From positions 1-44,046 of IMG/VR virus record IMGVR_UViG_3300026367_000108: a stretch of 44,046 nt of DNA, one strand, 5' to 3'. The notes under the pieces are model-generated. The model had not been told where the DNA came from. It saw nothing but the letters and a program-made list of their open reading frames with translations, and searched no databases. The translations under genes and the position numbers were made by a program. Position 1 is the first letter of the stretch. Each line of letters starts with the position of its first letter. This stretch comes from a virus. Positions 25,185-33,229 of this stretch are shown here, piece after piece.

Positions 25185-25352
25185 CTACTGCTCCAATTTT
25201 ATTAGTTTTTTTAGCTTATTCAGTCCACCGATTGGCTTAAACTGGCTTAATTGCTCGTCTGTTAAATCGGTGCCGTCTTCCACTGCCTGGGCTGTGTACA
25301 TGCGATCTTCATCGTCTGTCGGCTGCTTAATTTTTTGTTTGTTGGTTTTCAT
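25185..25352 (-). CDS. BrnA-like antitoxin/immunity protein (55 aa, short form)
   Basis: 55 residues. The part DDEDRMYTAQAVEDGTDLTD, then EQLSQFKPIGGL, resembles the N-terminal part of BrnA antitoxins (acidic start, then D-L-T-D-E-x-L-x-x-x-x-P). The DNA-binding C-terminal part of full BrnA is absent. The start overlaps the end of the MuF-BrnT gene by 26 bases, so toxin domain and partner are made together. This order (toxin-bearing gene, then small partner) fits an immunity role. Supported by neighbourhood and modest resemblance. Confidence 0.6.
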   Translation of the reverse strand: MKTNKQKIKQPTDDEDRMYTAQAVEDGTDLTDEQLSQFKPIGGLNKLKKLIKLEQ

Positions 25353-27465
25353 AAGTCTTAATCTCGCGTTTGTTTGCTTTCCTTAGTGATATTGCTCGCA
25401 TGCCTTTGCCTGTTGCTATAAATACAAATACATGGAGCCTGCCGGCTATGACGCCCTGAACGATAAACCTCTGTTCGTTGTAATCGCTCCTGGTGTCCTC
25501 GGTAATGATGGCTCTTGCCCAGTCTATTTCAGACACTTTAGTAAAGTCTAGTCCTCGTTCAGTGATGTTCTTCTGGTTTTTCACTGGGTCGTATTCTAAT
25601 TCCATACCGTTGATGTTATCCACAGCAGTTCGCCCTTTTATGTCTGGCGTCCCTATAGCTTTCAGTAATGGTTTAGTGTTCTTAGATATGGCTTTGGTTG
25701 CCTGCTTGCCTTTTTTCGCCTGTGCGGCTGCCTCTGGGTCTGTTTTGGCTATCTTTGCCAGTTTTTCTTGCTCCAGTTCGGCTAACTTAGCGAATTGGCT
25801 TTTGCCTGAGTTGTTCACGAACCCTGGATCCACTCCTATTGGTATGGTGTGAGCTTTGCCGGTTGTTGGGTTCGTCCATAAATCATACTTTGGCTTTGGC
25901 GGCTTTGAAATTGTGAGCCCTTGTGCGGCTATTTCGTCTGCATCCATTTGTATTACACCACATCTACAGTTGTGTACTATTAAACCCTGTGCTACTACTA
26001 TGCTTTCACTACTTTGGAAATCATAAACGTGCCCGCTAAAATCAAAATTGAAAACCTTGATAACTGGGTCGAGTTGTACTTGTCTGGTGTAAGTATTAAG
26101 CAAATAGCTGAACAAATCGGAATTGATAGAACCACGGTCACCAGAGAATTTCGCGATGCTGGTGTCAATATCAGAACCAGATCCCAAGCCGAAGTTATTA
26201 AGTGGCAATCCATCAAAAAGGATCGTGCTGCAGTCGTTAGGCAGTGCGGTGCTGCGTGGGCTGCTGCTGCCTCTAGGAACGATGACATTGAACTCGCCAT
26301 CTTGAGACTCAATCGAGAAGAAAGGCTTTCCTCCAGGGCTATTGCTCTTAGGCTTAATGTTAGTCGCGGGTGCGTCACTACCACCTTGAAAAGTAATGGT
26401 GTCAAATGCGATGATTGGGCAGAAAGAAGATCTAATGGCGTCCAGCGCGGCGGTTTGGTTTCCGGTCAAATCAGTCCTTTCGAGACCCCCTTCGTTGAGA
26501 TATTGATCTCCAATGGGTTTCGGGTTGTCCATCAGTTTGCTATTGCCGGCTTTAATGTTGATATCGCTTTGCCTGAATGCAATATCATCATTGAGGTTGA
26601 GCGTGGTGGTTTGAACCATAGCAAAAGCCTCAGACTTGAGCGTTTGGAACAAATTTTCAGCGCTGGTTTTAAGCTCTTGGTTGTTAGTGACAATACCAAG
26701 GATGGGTTCGACTATGTTGCTATATGCGAGAAGATTATCTCCTACGCAAATATTACCAGCAACAATCCATCCTTTCCTGGTCAGTATCGGGTGATTAGGA
26801 GTAACGGAGAGTTGGCGACCACTCGCAGTAAGTATTTTAATGGCTTTACCGTTATGCCTGCGCTTGATTCCTCCTTGGATATCTCCTGAAATTTCGGTTT
26901 CAGGCAAAAAGCAATTCCAGCCGTTCGGTGGGTAGTGAGAATCCCAGAAAGGATCGTCAACGGGTAAAACCAGGCCGTCATTGTGGCGATGTTCTGCTCG
27001 CGTGGCTCCGTCGTCTACGGCGTCGTACATCAGGTAGGGCATGTCTGCCTTGCTTTCCTCGATGGCTTGCCATTGTCCTGCGGCATAGCTGCTCTGTAGG
27101 TTTGTTCGGAAAATAGTTTCTAGCCTGGACGCGCTGCCCAGTTGCACCTTGGTGATGTGTCCGGTCGCGGCGTCGATTACGTCCTTTTTGCCCCACCATC
27201 CTTTCTTCTGCAGTATTGGGATCATGTTCTTCTTGAAGTCGGCCAGGGTGCCACCGGCCTCGATGGCTTTGTCCAGCTCATGGCGAATGGCGAGCAATAA
27301 ATCGTCGTCCATCATTTTGGCAACTGTAAAAGCTGCGTCATGTTGCTTGCCGATCATTTCATGCCAGTTATAAGACTGCTTTAAGCCTTTACCGGAAAAG
27401 TAGGCGATCGCTTGTTCCGGTGGCAGGTCAAATGTGGCGGCCGCTTCAAAATAATTAATGATCAT
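25327..27465 (-). CDS. MuF-type minor head protein with intein and C-terminal BrnT toxin domain
   Basis: 712 residues before splicing. MuF/SPP1-gp7-like domain at about 1-184 and 500-510, with the signature HYPPNGWN joined to CRCGV. An intein occupies residues 185-499; splicing would leave a 397-residue protein. After an Ala/Lys-rich linker, residues about 615-712 match the BrnT RNase toxin: LEYDPVKNQKNITERGLDF, NEQRFIVQGVIAGRLHVF and RAISLRKANKREIKTYE. MuF proteins enter the head with the portal; toxin-tailed MuF proteins are a known polymorphic toxin class of temperate phages. The start overlaps the portal stop (TAATG). Confidence 0.9.
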   Translation of the reverse strand: MIINYFEAAATFDLPPEQAIAYFSGKGLKQSYNWHEMIGKQHDAAFTVAKMMDDDLLLAIRHELDKAIEAGGTLADFKKNMIPILQKKGWWGKKDVIDAATGHITKVQLGSASRLETIFRTNLQSSYAAGQWQAIEESKADMPYLMYDAVDDGATRAEHRHNDGLVLPVDDPFWDSHYPPNGWNCFLPETEISGDIQGGIKRRHNGKAIKILTASGRQLSVTPNHPILTRKGWIVAGNICVGDNLLAYSNIVEPILGIVTNNQELKTSAENLFQTLKSEAFAMVQTTTLNLNDDIAFRQSDINIKAGNSKLMDNPKPIGDQYLNEGGLERTDLTGNQTAALDAIRSSFCPIIAFDTITFQGGSDAPATNIKPKSNSPGGKPFFSIESQDGEFNVIVPRGSSSPRSTALPNDCSTILFDGLPLNNFGLGSGSDIDTSIAKFSGDRGSINSDLFSYLLNTYTRQVQLDPVIKVFNFDFSGHVYDFQSSESIVVAQGLIVHNCRCGVIQMDADEIAAQGLTISKPPKPKYDLWTNPTTGKAHTIPIGVDPGFVNNSGKSQFAKLAELEQEKLAKIAKTDPEAAAQAKKGKQATKAISKNTKPLLKAIGTPDIKGRTAVDNINGMELEYDPVKNQKNITERGLDFTKVSEIDWARAIITEDTRSDYNEQRFIVQGVIAGRLHVFVFIATGKGMRAISLRKANKREIKTYENQQTKN
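25969..26913 (-). mobile_element. Intein (315 aa) in the MuF gene
   Basis: Residues 185-499 of the MuF protein. Block A is CFLPETEI with the N-terminal Cys nucleophile. Block B is LSVTPNHPILTRKGW with the TxxH motif, followed by VGDNLL. Block F is GHVYDFQS. Block G is GLIVHN with the terminal Asn, and Cys is the next extein residue. All splicing residues are present. About 170-220 residues between the two Hint halves have no in-frame endonuclease motif and are Gly/Ser/Asp/Asn-rich; their antisense strand encodes the endonuclease. Confidence 0.92.
26029..26889 (+). CDS. Putative homing endonuclease encoded antisense within the intein
   Basis: About 286 residues from GTG at 26029 (TTG at 26014 also possible). 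First HTH: GVSIKQIAEQIGIDRTTVTR. Second HTH: RLSSRAIALRLNVSRGCVTT. Nuclease core: ETPFVEILISNGFRVVHQF, then FNVDIALPECNIIIEVERGG and ERLEQIFSAGFKLLVVSD, a Vsr/DUF559-like PD-(D/E)XK fold with likely catalytic Asp and Glu. HTH units plus a Vsr-like core is the build of the EDxHD/Vsr-type phage homing endonucleases. It lies wholly inside the intein reading frame on the other strand, in exact codon register. GGAAA lies 8 bases before the GTG. No in-frame ATG is available for a start. Confidence 0.8.
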   Translation: MPAKIKIENLDNWVELYLSGVSIKQIAEQIGIDRTTVTREFRDAGVNIRTRSQAEVIKWQSIKKDRAAVVRQCGAAWAAAASRNDDIELAILRLNREERLSSRAIALRLNVSRGCVTTTLKSNGVKCDDWAERRSNGVQRGGLVSGQISPFETPFVEILISNGFRVVHQFAIAGFNVDIALPECNIIIEVERGGLNHSKSLRLERLEQIFSAGFKLLVVSDNTKDGFDYVAICEKIISYANITSNNPSFPGQYRVIRSNGELATTRSKYFNGFTVMPALDSSLDIS

Positions 27466-28958
27466 TACTTGCTACCTTTGAACATTCCCATTAATCGGCT
27501 GACCAGGGTTGCGTTGCGGATTGTCTCTGCGGCCTGTTCGCTGGCTGGCTCTGCCATTAGCTCGTTTAAGTGCTTTTTGAACGTGTCCACATCGTCGGTT
27601 TCTTCCATGAACGATAGGAGCTGCTCGATCCGCTTGCCGTACAAGTCCTTGTATTTGGTTGCCATGTACTCTGCGGCGTCGACAAGCGCTTGCTGGTCTT
27701 GTCTGTGCGCGATCCGCTTTTGGGTTAGGGCGGTGACTTCTGCAAAGTCGGCATTCATTTCTGGTAGCCCGTTGGCGGTCGGTGGGAGTACGGCCTCTTT
27801 CTTGCGCCATCCTTCGCCATAGGTTTCTTTGATGTATTCCTCGGTTGGCTCATAACCTAATTTTGTGATTTCGGCATCGCGCTTGGCCACTTCGAGTAAG
27901 TTTATTTCTGGCTCTGTTCTGCGCCATACTTTTGGTGGTTTTGCGTTGGGAAAGTTCCAGGCGATTAGGCGCTTGACCACCTGGTCGTTGAACGAGGCAC
28001 ATACCAAGTCGGCATCGCTTTTGATTAGTTCCTCTTTGACGCCTTGATGTACTTCGGCTTGGCTTCTGCTGCTGCCGTTGTCTGTGGTCATGGTTTGGGA
28101 TAGCACTATTTTGGCGATCGCTGCGTCCATCGCGCCTTTTAGCCCTTCGTAATCAACCGAACCGCTGCGGGTGGCTTCTAGTAGTTCGATTACAAAGTCT
28201 TCCGGTATTACGACGCCGCTGTCTGCTTGTATTGCGTCGATTATCTCTAATGCTTGGCCTCGCTTTTCTTCGTCCTGGTATTGAGCGTTGTTTAGCTTGG
28301 CCACGGCGGTTGGCATGCTGAATTTTTCTAGGTGAATCATCCAGAATTTAATGCCGTTACGCTTAAAAAATACAGGCCAGTAGAGCGAATGCGCTAAACC
28401 TTCGCCGTATGGGTTGTCGTCGTGGCTTGCGCCCATGGAGACTACCCAGAAGTTTTCGGGAGGCATTATTTTGTTTTTAAAGTTATCGGTTTTTAAATAC
28501 AGATTGCCTTCGACGTCAAAGCCAAACCTTGCGCGATCTCTTACTTTGATTTTGTCGATTACGACGCGCCCTTCTGCGATGGTGTATAGGGTTTCTGCCA
28601 CTGACCAGCCGTAGTGGATGGCATAAAGCATTTTATCGGTGATGTTGTCGAACCCGATCCGGTCTAGTTCGCCTCTGAGCCATTCTGCGGCCTCTTCGTC
28701 TTCTGGGCTTTCTGTTGCTGCGTCAACGTACCATTCAGCGTTTGTGATGGCTGTGCGGCGTTGTTGAAATGTGCTTTTTACCTGGTCGTCGCGTAGTAGG
28801 TCGGTATAAACACGAAGCCGGCCACCTTGTTGTTGTAATACTGGATCGGGGTTTTCGAGCATGCCGTCAATAAATGCCCTGGTTAGCATTATTCCGTGAT
28901 CCGCTCGGGACATTTCTGTCAGCTTTAGTTTTGCCGGTGCGTTTTTCTTGTCTGCCAT
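27465..28958 (-). CDS. Portal protein (DUF935, Mu gp29-like)
   Basis: 497 residues. DUF935 landmarks: RLRVYTDLLRDDQVKSTFQQ, RRTAITNAEWYVDA, YAIHYGWSVAETLYTI, FWMIHLEKFSMPTAVAK and MTTDNGSSRSQAEVHQGV. It forms the dodecameric portal at the head vertex through which terminase packages DNA. It lies between large terminase and MuF as in Mu-type heads. Family length is typical. Confidence 0.93.
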   Translation of the reverse strand: MADKKNAPAKLKLTEMSRADHGIMLTRAFIDGMLENPDPVLQQQGGRLRVYTDLLRDDQVKSTFQQRRTAITNAEWYVDAATESPEDEEAAEWLRGELDRIGFDNITDKMLYAIHYGWSVAETLYTIAEGRVVIDKIKVRDRARFGFDVEGNLYLKTDNFKNKIMPPENFWVVSMGASHDDNPYGEGLAHSLYWPVFFKRNGIKFWMIHLEKFSMPTAVAKLNNAQYQDEEKRGQALEIIDAIQADSGVVIPEDFVIELLEATRSGSVDYEGLKGAMDAAIAKIVLSQTMTTDNGSSRSQAEVHQGVKEELIKSDADLVCASFNDQVVKRLIAWNFPNAKPPKVWRRTEPEINLLEVAKRDAEITKLGYEPTEEYIKETYGEGWRKKEAVLPPTANGLPEMNADFAEVTALTQKRIAHRQDQQALVDAAEYMATKYKDLYGKRIEQLLSFMEETDDVDTFKKHLNELMAEPASEQAAETIRNATLVSRLMGMFKGSK

Positions 28959-28961
28959 GGT

Positions 28962-30620
28962 TTAAAATCCTCTATATTTAGTGTTGTTTCGGCGCACTGG
29001 TTTGCCTCGGCCGTTTATTTCTGCTTCTAACGTTCCGGCGTTGCGCTTGCCGGTTGACGCCATCCAAATGTCTGTAGATTTCCCGACTACCCAGTCTATG
29101 TACTGGCTCACGCTGTCCACTTGGTCGTCGTGTGTCGATAGTGGGAATCCGAAGAACTCACTTTCAAAATCCATTAGCCATGGCGCTATTTGCGGTAAAT
29201 AAACCTGCTGCGCTTCGACGGTTGAGCTTGACCTGACGGCTCTTTCTAGCTTGTTGCCTTTGGGCTCTATCGCCACCACCGGCATAAAAATAGGTTTTGG
29301 ATAGCCTTCTAGTCTTACGCCGGTACGGCACTCTTGTATTAAGCTCTGGCCGCTTGATTTGTCCTCAATGAGTACGGTATCTGGCCGCCAGTTCATGTAT
29401 AAATTTGCCAGGATGCGTTTTAACTCTGGGTACTCGACGCGATCCCGCCATACGCTTAACAAATAATGGGCTCGCTCCGTTTGCCCCCAGATGGTTAACA
29501 CACTTGGGTCGTTTATCTGTTCTGGTTTATAAGCTGTGTCAAGGCTAAACGTTACCCGTAAAAATTCCGCTGGCGGTGTCTGGTACCGCTGAACCCATGC
29601 GCGTTTAAAGATTGAACCCTCGGCCGGCTTCGGTTGCTGCTGGTATAGCGATCCCCAGTTTCTGACGCCTTGGACGCGCTTTTCTCTTACCCAGTGTTCC
29701 TCGCTAAACCATTCCGTCCATAACCACTCGCCTATTTCACGACCTAGCGGATCGTCTTCTCGTTCGCATTGCGCGGGTAGGCATACGACATACCATGGTT
29801 CACCGTCCTTGCTCATTACCCAGCCTGATTCGCCGTTCCAGTTGTCGGGTAATATCCGGCCGCTTAAGTCGTCTTCGTGCCATCGTGTTTGCACTATGGT
29901 GATGAACGCGCCAGGTTTTAAACGTGTTCGTAAGTCGTTTAGGTAGGCGTCCCAGGTCTTTTCGCGGATCTTTGGGCTGTCTGCGTCTTCGCGGCCTTTG
30001 ATGGGGTCGTCAATGACGAGGCCGTCTGCCCTGTTGCCGGTGATGCCTGATAGGATCCCGCCGCACATGTAGGTGGATCCGTTGGTCAATGCCCAGTCGT
30101 CTATTGCCCTGTTATCTGATCGCAGTCGGGAATCAAACAATTGATTGTATTGGCCGCTGCTGGTTATGCTTCGGCATTTGCGGCCAAACTTACGGGCTAG
30201 GCTGGCACCGTAGCTGGTGCTGATGATGTTTTTGTTTGGGTTTTTGCCCATGTACCAAGTTGGGAAGGTCACGCTCACATAGGTCGATTTGGCGCTGCCT
30301 GGTGGCATCATTACCAAGAGTCGGTTGTATGTGTAGCCGGTTTCGGGATCTATTTCTTTGCGCTCGACCTTTTCCAGTATGCTGTTTAATAAGCTGTGAT
30401 GCTCTGCCGGCTCTACTGTGTCGGGATAAAAAGCGCTTGTTATTTCGTGAAGCTTACACTTTGGATCGTCGCATCTGTCGCCGTCAGGGCATGTGTCCTC
30501 TTTCAGTGGTGCGCCTGGGATCTCGATGTACCTGCAGTAATCATCTAAGCTAATTGTCGCTTGATATCTGCGATCGGCTTCGAGTAATTCTAGGTACTCG
30601 AGTTCCTCGGCTGCTGTCAT
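28962..30620 (-). CDS. Terminase large subunit
   Basis: 552 residues. ATPase domain with Walker A MMPPGSAKST (about 104-113), Walker B GLVIDDP (about 200-206) and coupling motif QTRWHEDDLSGR. The RNase H-like nuclease domain has its first Asp in FSLDTAYKPEQ and a later Asp in THDDQVDS. An N-terminal Cys cluster (CPDGDRCDDPKC, about 44-55) is an added feature that may bind zinc. It packages DNA into heads and cuts it. It overlaps the small subunit gene by 4 bases. Confidence 0.95.
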   Translation of the reverse strand: MTAAEELEYLELLEADRRYQATISLDDYCRYIEIPGAPLKEDTCPDGDRCDDPKCKLHEITSAFYPDTVEPAEHHSLLNSILEKVERKEIDPETGYTYNRLLVMMPPGSAKSTYVSVTFPTWYMGKNPNKNIISTSYGASLARKFGRKCRSITSSGQYNQLFDSRLRSDNRAIDDWALTNGSTYMCGGILSGITGNRADGLVIDDPIKGREDADSPKIREKTWDAYLNDLRTRLKPGAFITIVQTRWHEDDLSGRILPDNWNGESGWVMSKDGEPWYVVCLPAQCEREDDPLGREIGEWLWTEWFSEEHWVREKRVQGVRNWGSLYQQQPKPAEGSIFKRAWVQRYQTPPAEFLRVTFSLDTAYKPEQINDPSVLTIWGQTERAHYLLSVWRDRVEYPELKRILANLYMNWRPDTVLIEDKSSGQSLIQECRTGVRLEGYPKPIFMPVVAIEPKGNKLERAVRSSSTVEAQQVYLPQIAPWLMDFESEFFGFPLSTHDDQVDSVSQYIDWVVGKSTDIWMASTGKRNAGTLEAEINGRGKPVRRNNTKYRGF

Positions 30621-31069
30621 TGTTTACGCTTGGCTTCTAACTCTTTAATCCTGGCTTGCCGTTCTTCCGGTGTTAAGTCATGAAGCGGGTTGTATTGCGC
30701 TTTCCCGTCCGGCGTTGTCGGGGCTATCTTCTGAGGCGCGTCTAATCCCATCAATCGGTTGATGCTGTCCAGTACCCTGGTTGCTTGCCCGATGGCCGCC
30801 ACTTCTCCTTTGCCTACTTGTGTCTGGAGCTTTAAGAATAGGTTTTCGTATCGCTCGAGCTGAATGGCGTGATAGTTTTTTGCCGCCTCGACGTTCAATT
30901 CTTTCAGTTCTTCGGATGCTTTGGTTACATGCCGATGAACCGCTGATACTTGGATCCCTACTTTGTTGGCTATCGCTCTAAACGTGAACCCAAGCATGCG
31001 AAGCTCCAGGCATTTAAGCCTGGTTTCTTTCGCGGTAAGTCGTGACCTGTGTGTCTCTGGTAATGCCAT
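30617..31069 (-). CDS. Putative terminase small subunit (HTH protein)
   Basis: 150 residues. An N-terminal helix-turn-helix (CLELRMLGFTFRAIANKVGI, then VSAVHRHVTKASEE) is followed by a helical oligomerisation region and a charged C-terminal tail (TPEERQARIKELEAKRKQ). Size, HTH and location directly before the large subunit fit the DNA-recognition subunit of terminase. No direct family motif beyond this. Confidence 0.8.
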   Translation of the reverse strand: MALPETHRSRLTAKETRLKCLELRMLGFTFRAIANKVGIQVSAVHRHVTKASEELKELNVEAAKNYHAIQLERYENLFLKLQTQVGKGEVAAIGQATRVLDSINRLMGLDAPQKIAPTTPDGKAQYNPLHDLTPEERQARIKELEAKRKQ

Positions 31070-31072
31070 AGC

Positions 31073-32419
31073 TTATCCTTGAACGCATGAGTTGAATGTC
31101 GCACCGGTGTCTTGCAGGATCGCGTCCTGTCCACTGAACTCTTGGTATCTTCTGACAATGACGTCAGCGTAAATAGGATCCAGTTCCATCACTCGAGCTT
31201 TGCGGCCTATCTTTTCACACGCGACCATTGTCGAACCACTGCCTGCGCAAAAGTCTATGACCACATCGCCTCGCCTGGTGCTGTTCTTCAATTGCCCGAC
31301 GATCAGCCTGATAGGTTTCATGGTCGGGTGCTCGCCGTTCTTGACGGGCTTGTCTTCGCGTATGATGGTTGTTGCCAGTGTGTTTCGTAGTTCGCGTATG
31401 TAGTTTGCCATCTGGTTTTTATCCATGGCTTTTACATCTGGCTGGTCGTCTATGACGGTTGTCTTGTTGAACTCGCCGTACCATTTGTGCGCTGCGCCTG
31501 GTTTCCATCCGTATAAAATGGGCTCATGGACCCACTGGTGGTCTTGTCGCCCAAGGACTAAGCCGTTTTTAACCCAGATAAGGCATTGCTTCACGCCGAG
31601 GCCGGCTTCCCTGGCTGCGCCTCTAAAGTTCTCGCCTTCGCTGTCTGCGTGGGCAATATAAAACGGGGCTCCTTGTTTAAGCACTGTGCAGCAACTGGTG
31701 AATAAGTCCGTCAGAAACAACCTAAAGTTGTCATTGCTCATGCTGTCGTTCTTGATCTTCTTGCCGTCCGTTCCTTCGTAGTCGACGTTGTATGGCGGGT
31801 CAATCCACAAGCAATCGGCCTGTTCGCCGGCCATCAGTGTTTCTACGTGCTCGATGTTGCAACTGTCGCCGCACATGAGGCGGTGATTGCCCAGGATCCA
31901 AACATCGCCTGGTTGCGTCACGGCGTTTTGTTGGGTGCTTGGCGCTTCGTCGTCGTCAATCTGACCTTCTACCTCGACTTCTTCAATGTCAGGGTTATCG
32001 CTCATTAGGCTTTCAAGGAATGCGTTTAGCTCGTCGTCTGCTACGATGTCGATGCTTTCCAGTAGGTCGTCTAGCATGGCCTGGTCTTGCTCTGCCATTG
32101 CGCCTAATGGGTCGATGCTGGCGAGGGCGATTTTCTCTTGTTGTTCGGTCAGTTCGACGTACTTAACCGGCACCTTTTCGCCTTTTTCTTTGGCCAGGTC
32201 AACGCGCAGATGTCCGTCGATAATGTGGCCTGTTGTGCGGTTGACGATGACGTCCTGGATCCAGCCAATCTCGTTTAAAACGCCATTTAATGCCTGGCGT
32301 TGGTGCTTCGGGTGGTTTCTAAAGTTGAAGGGGTTAGCCATCAGTGTTTTGGGATCTTCAAATCCCGAGCTGACGATCCTGTTTTCCCATAGGCTTTCTT
32401 TTTCTACTGCGTTAGTCAT
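31073..32419 (-). CDS. ParB-domain DNA methyltransferase
   Basis: 448 residues from MTNAVEKESLWENRIVSSGF at 32419, where AGGA precedes the ATG; an earlier ATG has no such site. Residues about 20-105 are a ParB/Srx-like domain (DGHLRVDLAKEKGEKVPVKY). The methyltransferase part has catalytic motif IV DPPYNVDY (about 208-214) before the AdoMet motif I FCAGSGST (about 390-397), the order of beta-class adenine or N4-cytosine enzymes. It likely modifies phage DNA against host restriction. Its place just ahead of terminase is common. Confidence 0.9.
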   Translation of the reverse strand: MTNAVEKESLWENRIVSSGFEDPKTLMANPFNFRNHPKHQRQALNGVLNEIGWIQDVIVNRTTGHIIDGHLRVDLAKEKGEKVPVKYVELTEQQEKIALASIDPLGAMAEQDQAMLDDLLESIDIVADDELNAFLESLMSDNPDIEEVEVEGQIDDDEAPSTQQNAVTQPGDVWILGNHRLMCGDSCNIEHVETLMAGEQADCLWIDPPYNVDYEGTDGKKIKNDSMSNDNFRLFLTDLFTSCCTVLKQGAPFYIAHADSEGENFRGAAREAGLGVKQCLIWVKNGLVLGRQDHQWVHEPILYGWKPGAAHKWYGEFNKTTVIDDQPDVKAMDKNQMANYIRELRNTLATTIIREDKPVKNGEHPTMKPIRLIVGQLKNSTRRGDVVIDFCAGSGSTMVACEKIGRKARVMELDPIYADVIVRRYQEFSGQDAILQDTGATFNSCVQG

Positions 32420-32484
32420 TTGCGATCCTGGTTTTGTTTTTGTTGTTGGTACCACTGCTGGCGCTCGTCGTAGTAGTGACTCAT
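32416..32484 (-). CDS. Possible 22-aa peptide between DUF1353 and methyltransferase genes
   Basis: MSHYYDERQQWYQQQKQNQD plus two residues. Start and stop both overlap the neighbours as ATGA, suggesting translational coupling, but it has no ribosome site and is very short. It may only be a coupling device that carries ribosomes to the methyltransferase start. Confidence 0.3.
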   Translation of the reverse strand: MSHYYDERQQWYQQQKQNQDRK

Positions 32485-32837
32485 AGGCCGTTAAACTTGG
32501 CGTAAATCCGCACTCCAAAATAAAGTATTTGGCTGTTTATTTTGTTTACGCCGGTGTCGAGCAGGGCTTCTTTGAATAGGCGGTCTGCTTCTTTTCGCGT
32601 GTAGCTTGGAGTTGCTAGGGCTGCGTCATGGATGATTGCTGCATCTTTAATCTTGCCGCTGTTTGAATATGCCCAGCGCAAATACCAAGGGACGGTGGCT
32701 AGGTCGGTTTTTGTGCCTGTTCTTATATGCAGTACTCGCCCTAGCTCTGAGCTTTCGAATGTTTGGTTCTCGGCAACTCTAAAGCTGCCGGTACCTGGGA
32801 TGCTAACGAGGCTGATTGCGCCTTTTAGTTTTTTCAT
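32481..32837 (-). CDS. DUF1353-like phage protein
   Basis: 118 residues from MKKLKGAISLVSIPGTGSFR at 32837; the frame extends upstream but only into the overlapping holin-like gene. The family pattern is clear: TDLATVPWYLRWAYSNSGKI, DAAIIHDAAL and EADRLFKEALLDTGV. DUF1353 proteins are small phage proteins of unknown role often found near lysis or packaging genes. Confidence 0.8.
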   Translation of the reverse strand: MKKLKGAISLVSIPGTGSFRVAENQTFESSELGRVLHIRTGTKTDLATVPWYLRWAYSNSGKIKDAAIIHDAALATPSYTRKEADRLFKEALLDTGVNKINSQILYFGVRIYAKFNGL

Positions 32838-33229
32838 TTCTTTTTTATCCCTGGTATGGGCAATGCGCCCGAGTTGACGTTGGGTACCAAAAAGTAAAAG
32901 GTGACGACGAGCGAGAAAGGCCATACCCATACTTCGGATAGTAATTCTAGGATCCACTTCGCGTCGTCTACCCATCCGACTAGTTGTGCTACTGTGCCGA
33001 TTATTGATAGCAAGGCCACCATGCCGGTTACAATCCAAGCCACACCTCGCCGGCTCTTTGCGCTGGGGCTTAGTGCTGTCATTAGCTCTAGGTACCACTT
33101 ATCTCTGCGCTCGTTGGCTGCGGCCTTTTCTTCTTCTGTGTAGACGAGTGCGTCACCGGTTCTGATTAGGGCGTTAGTGCCTTTCTCGATCAGGTCGTCG
33201 CTACTGAATAGGGATTTAAAGAAACTCAT
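32834..33229 (-). CDS. Holin-like membrane protein
   Basis: 131 residues from MSFFKSLFSSDDLIEKGTNA (GGAG upstream). Two membrane segments near the C-terminal half (GVAWIVTGMVALLSIIGTVA and VWPFSLVVTFYFLV), with a soluble charged N-terminal part. This build is common in phage holins of the 3TM or HI1416-like types. Position next to endolysin and a second holin-like gene supports a lysis role, perhaps as antiholin or second holin. Confidence 0.65.
   Translation of the reverse strand: MSFFKSLFSSDDLIEKGTNALIRTGDALVYTEEEKAAANERRDKWYLELMTALSPSAKSRRGVAWIVTGMVALLSIIGTVAQLVGWVDDAKWILELLSEVWVWPFSLVVTFYFLVPNVNSGALPIPGIKKK

Noticed and set aside
25998-26405. Second minus-strand frame inside the intein region (135 codons)
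   Set aside because: Different frame from the intein and no motif; shadow of the two real coding strands.
32838-33098. N-terminal extension of the DUF1353-like protein
   Set aside because: Lies within the holin-like gene in another frame and has shadow-like composition; the ATG at 32837 fits the family.
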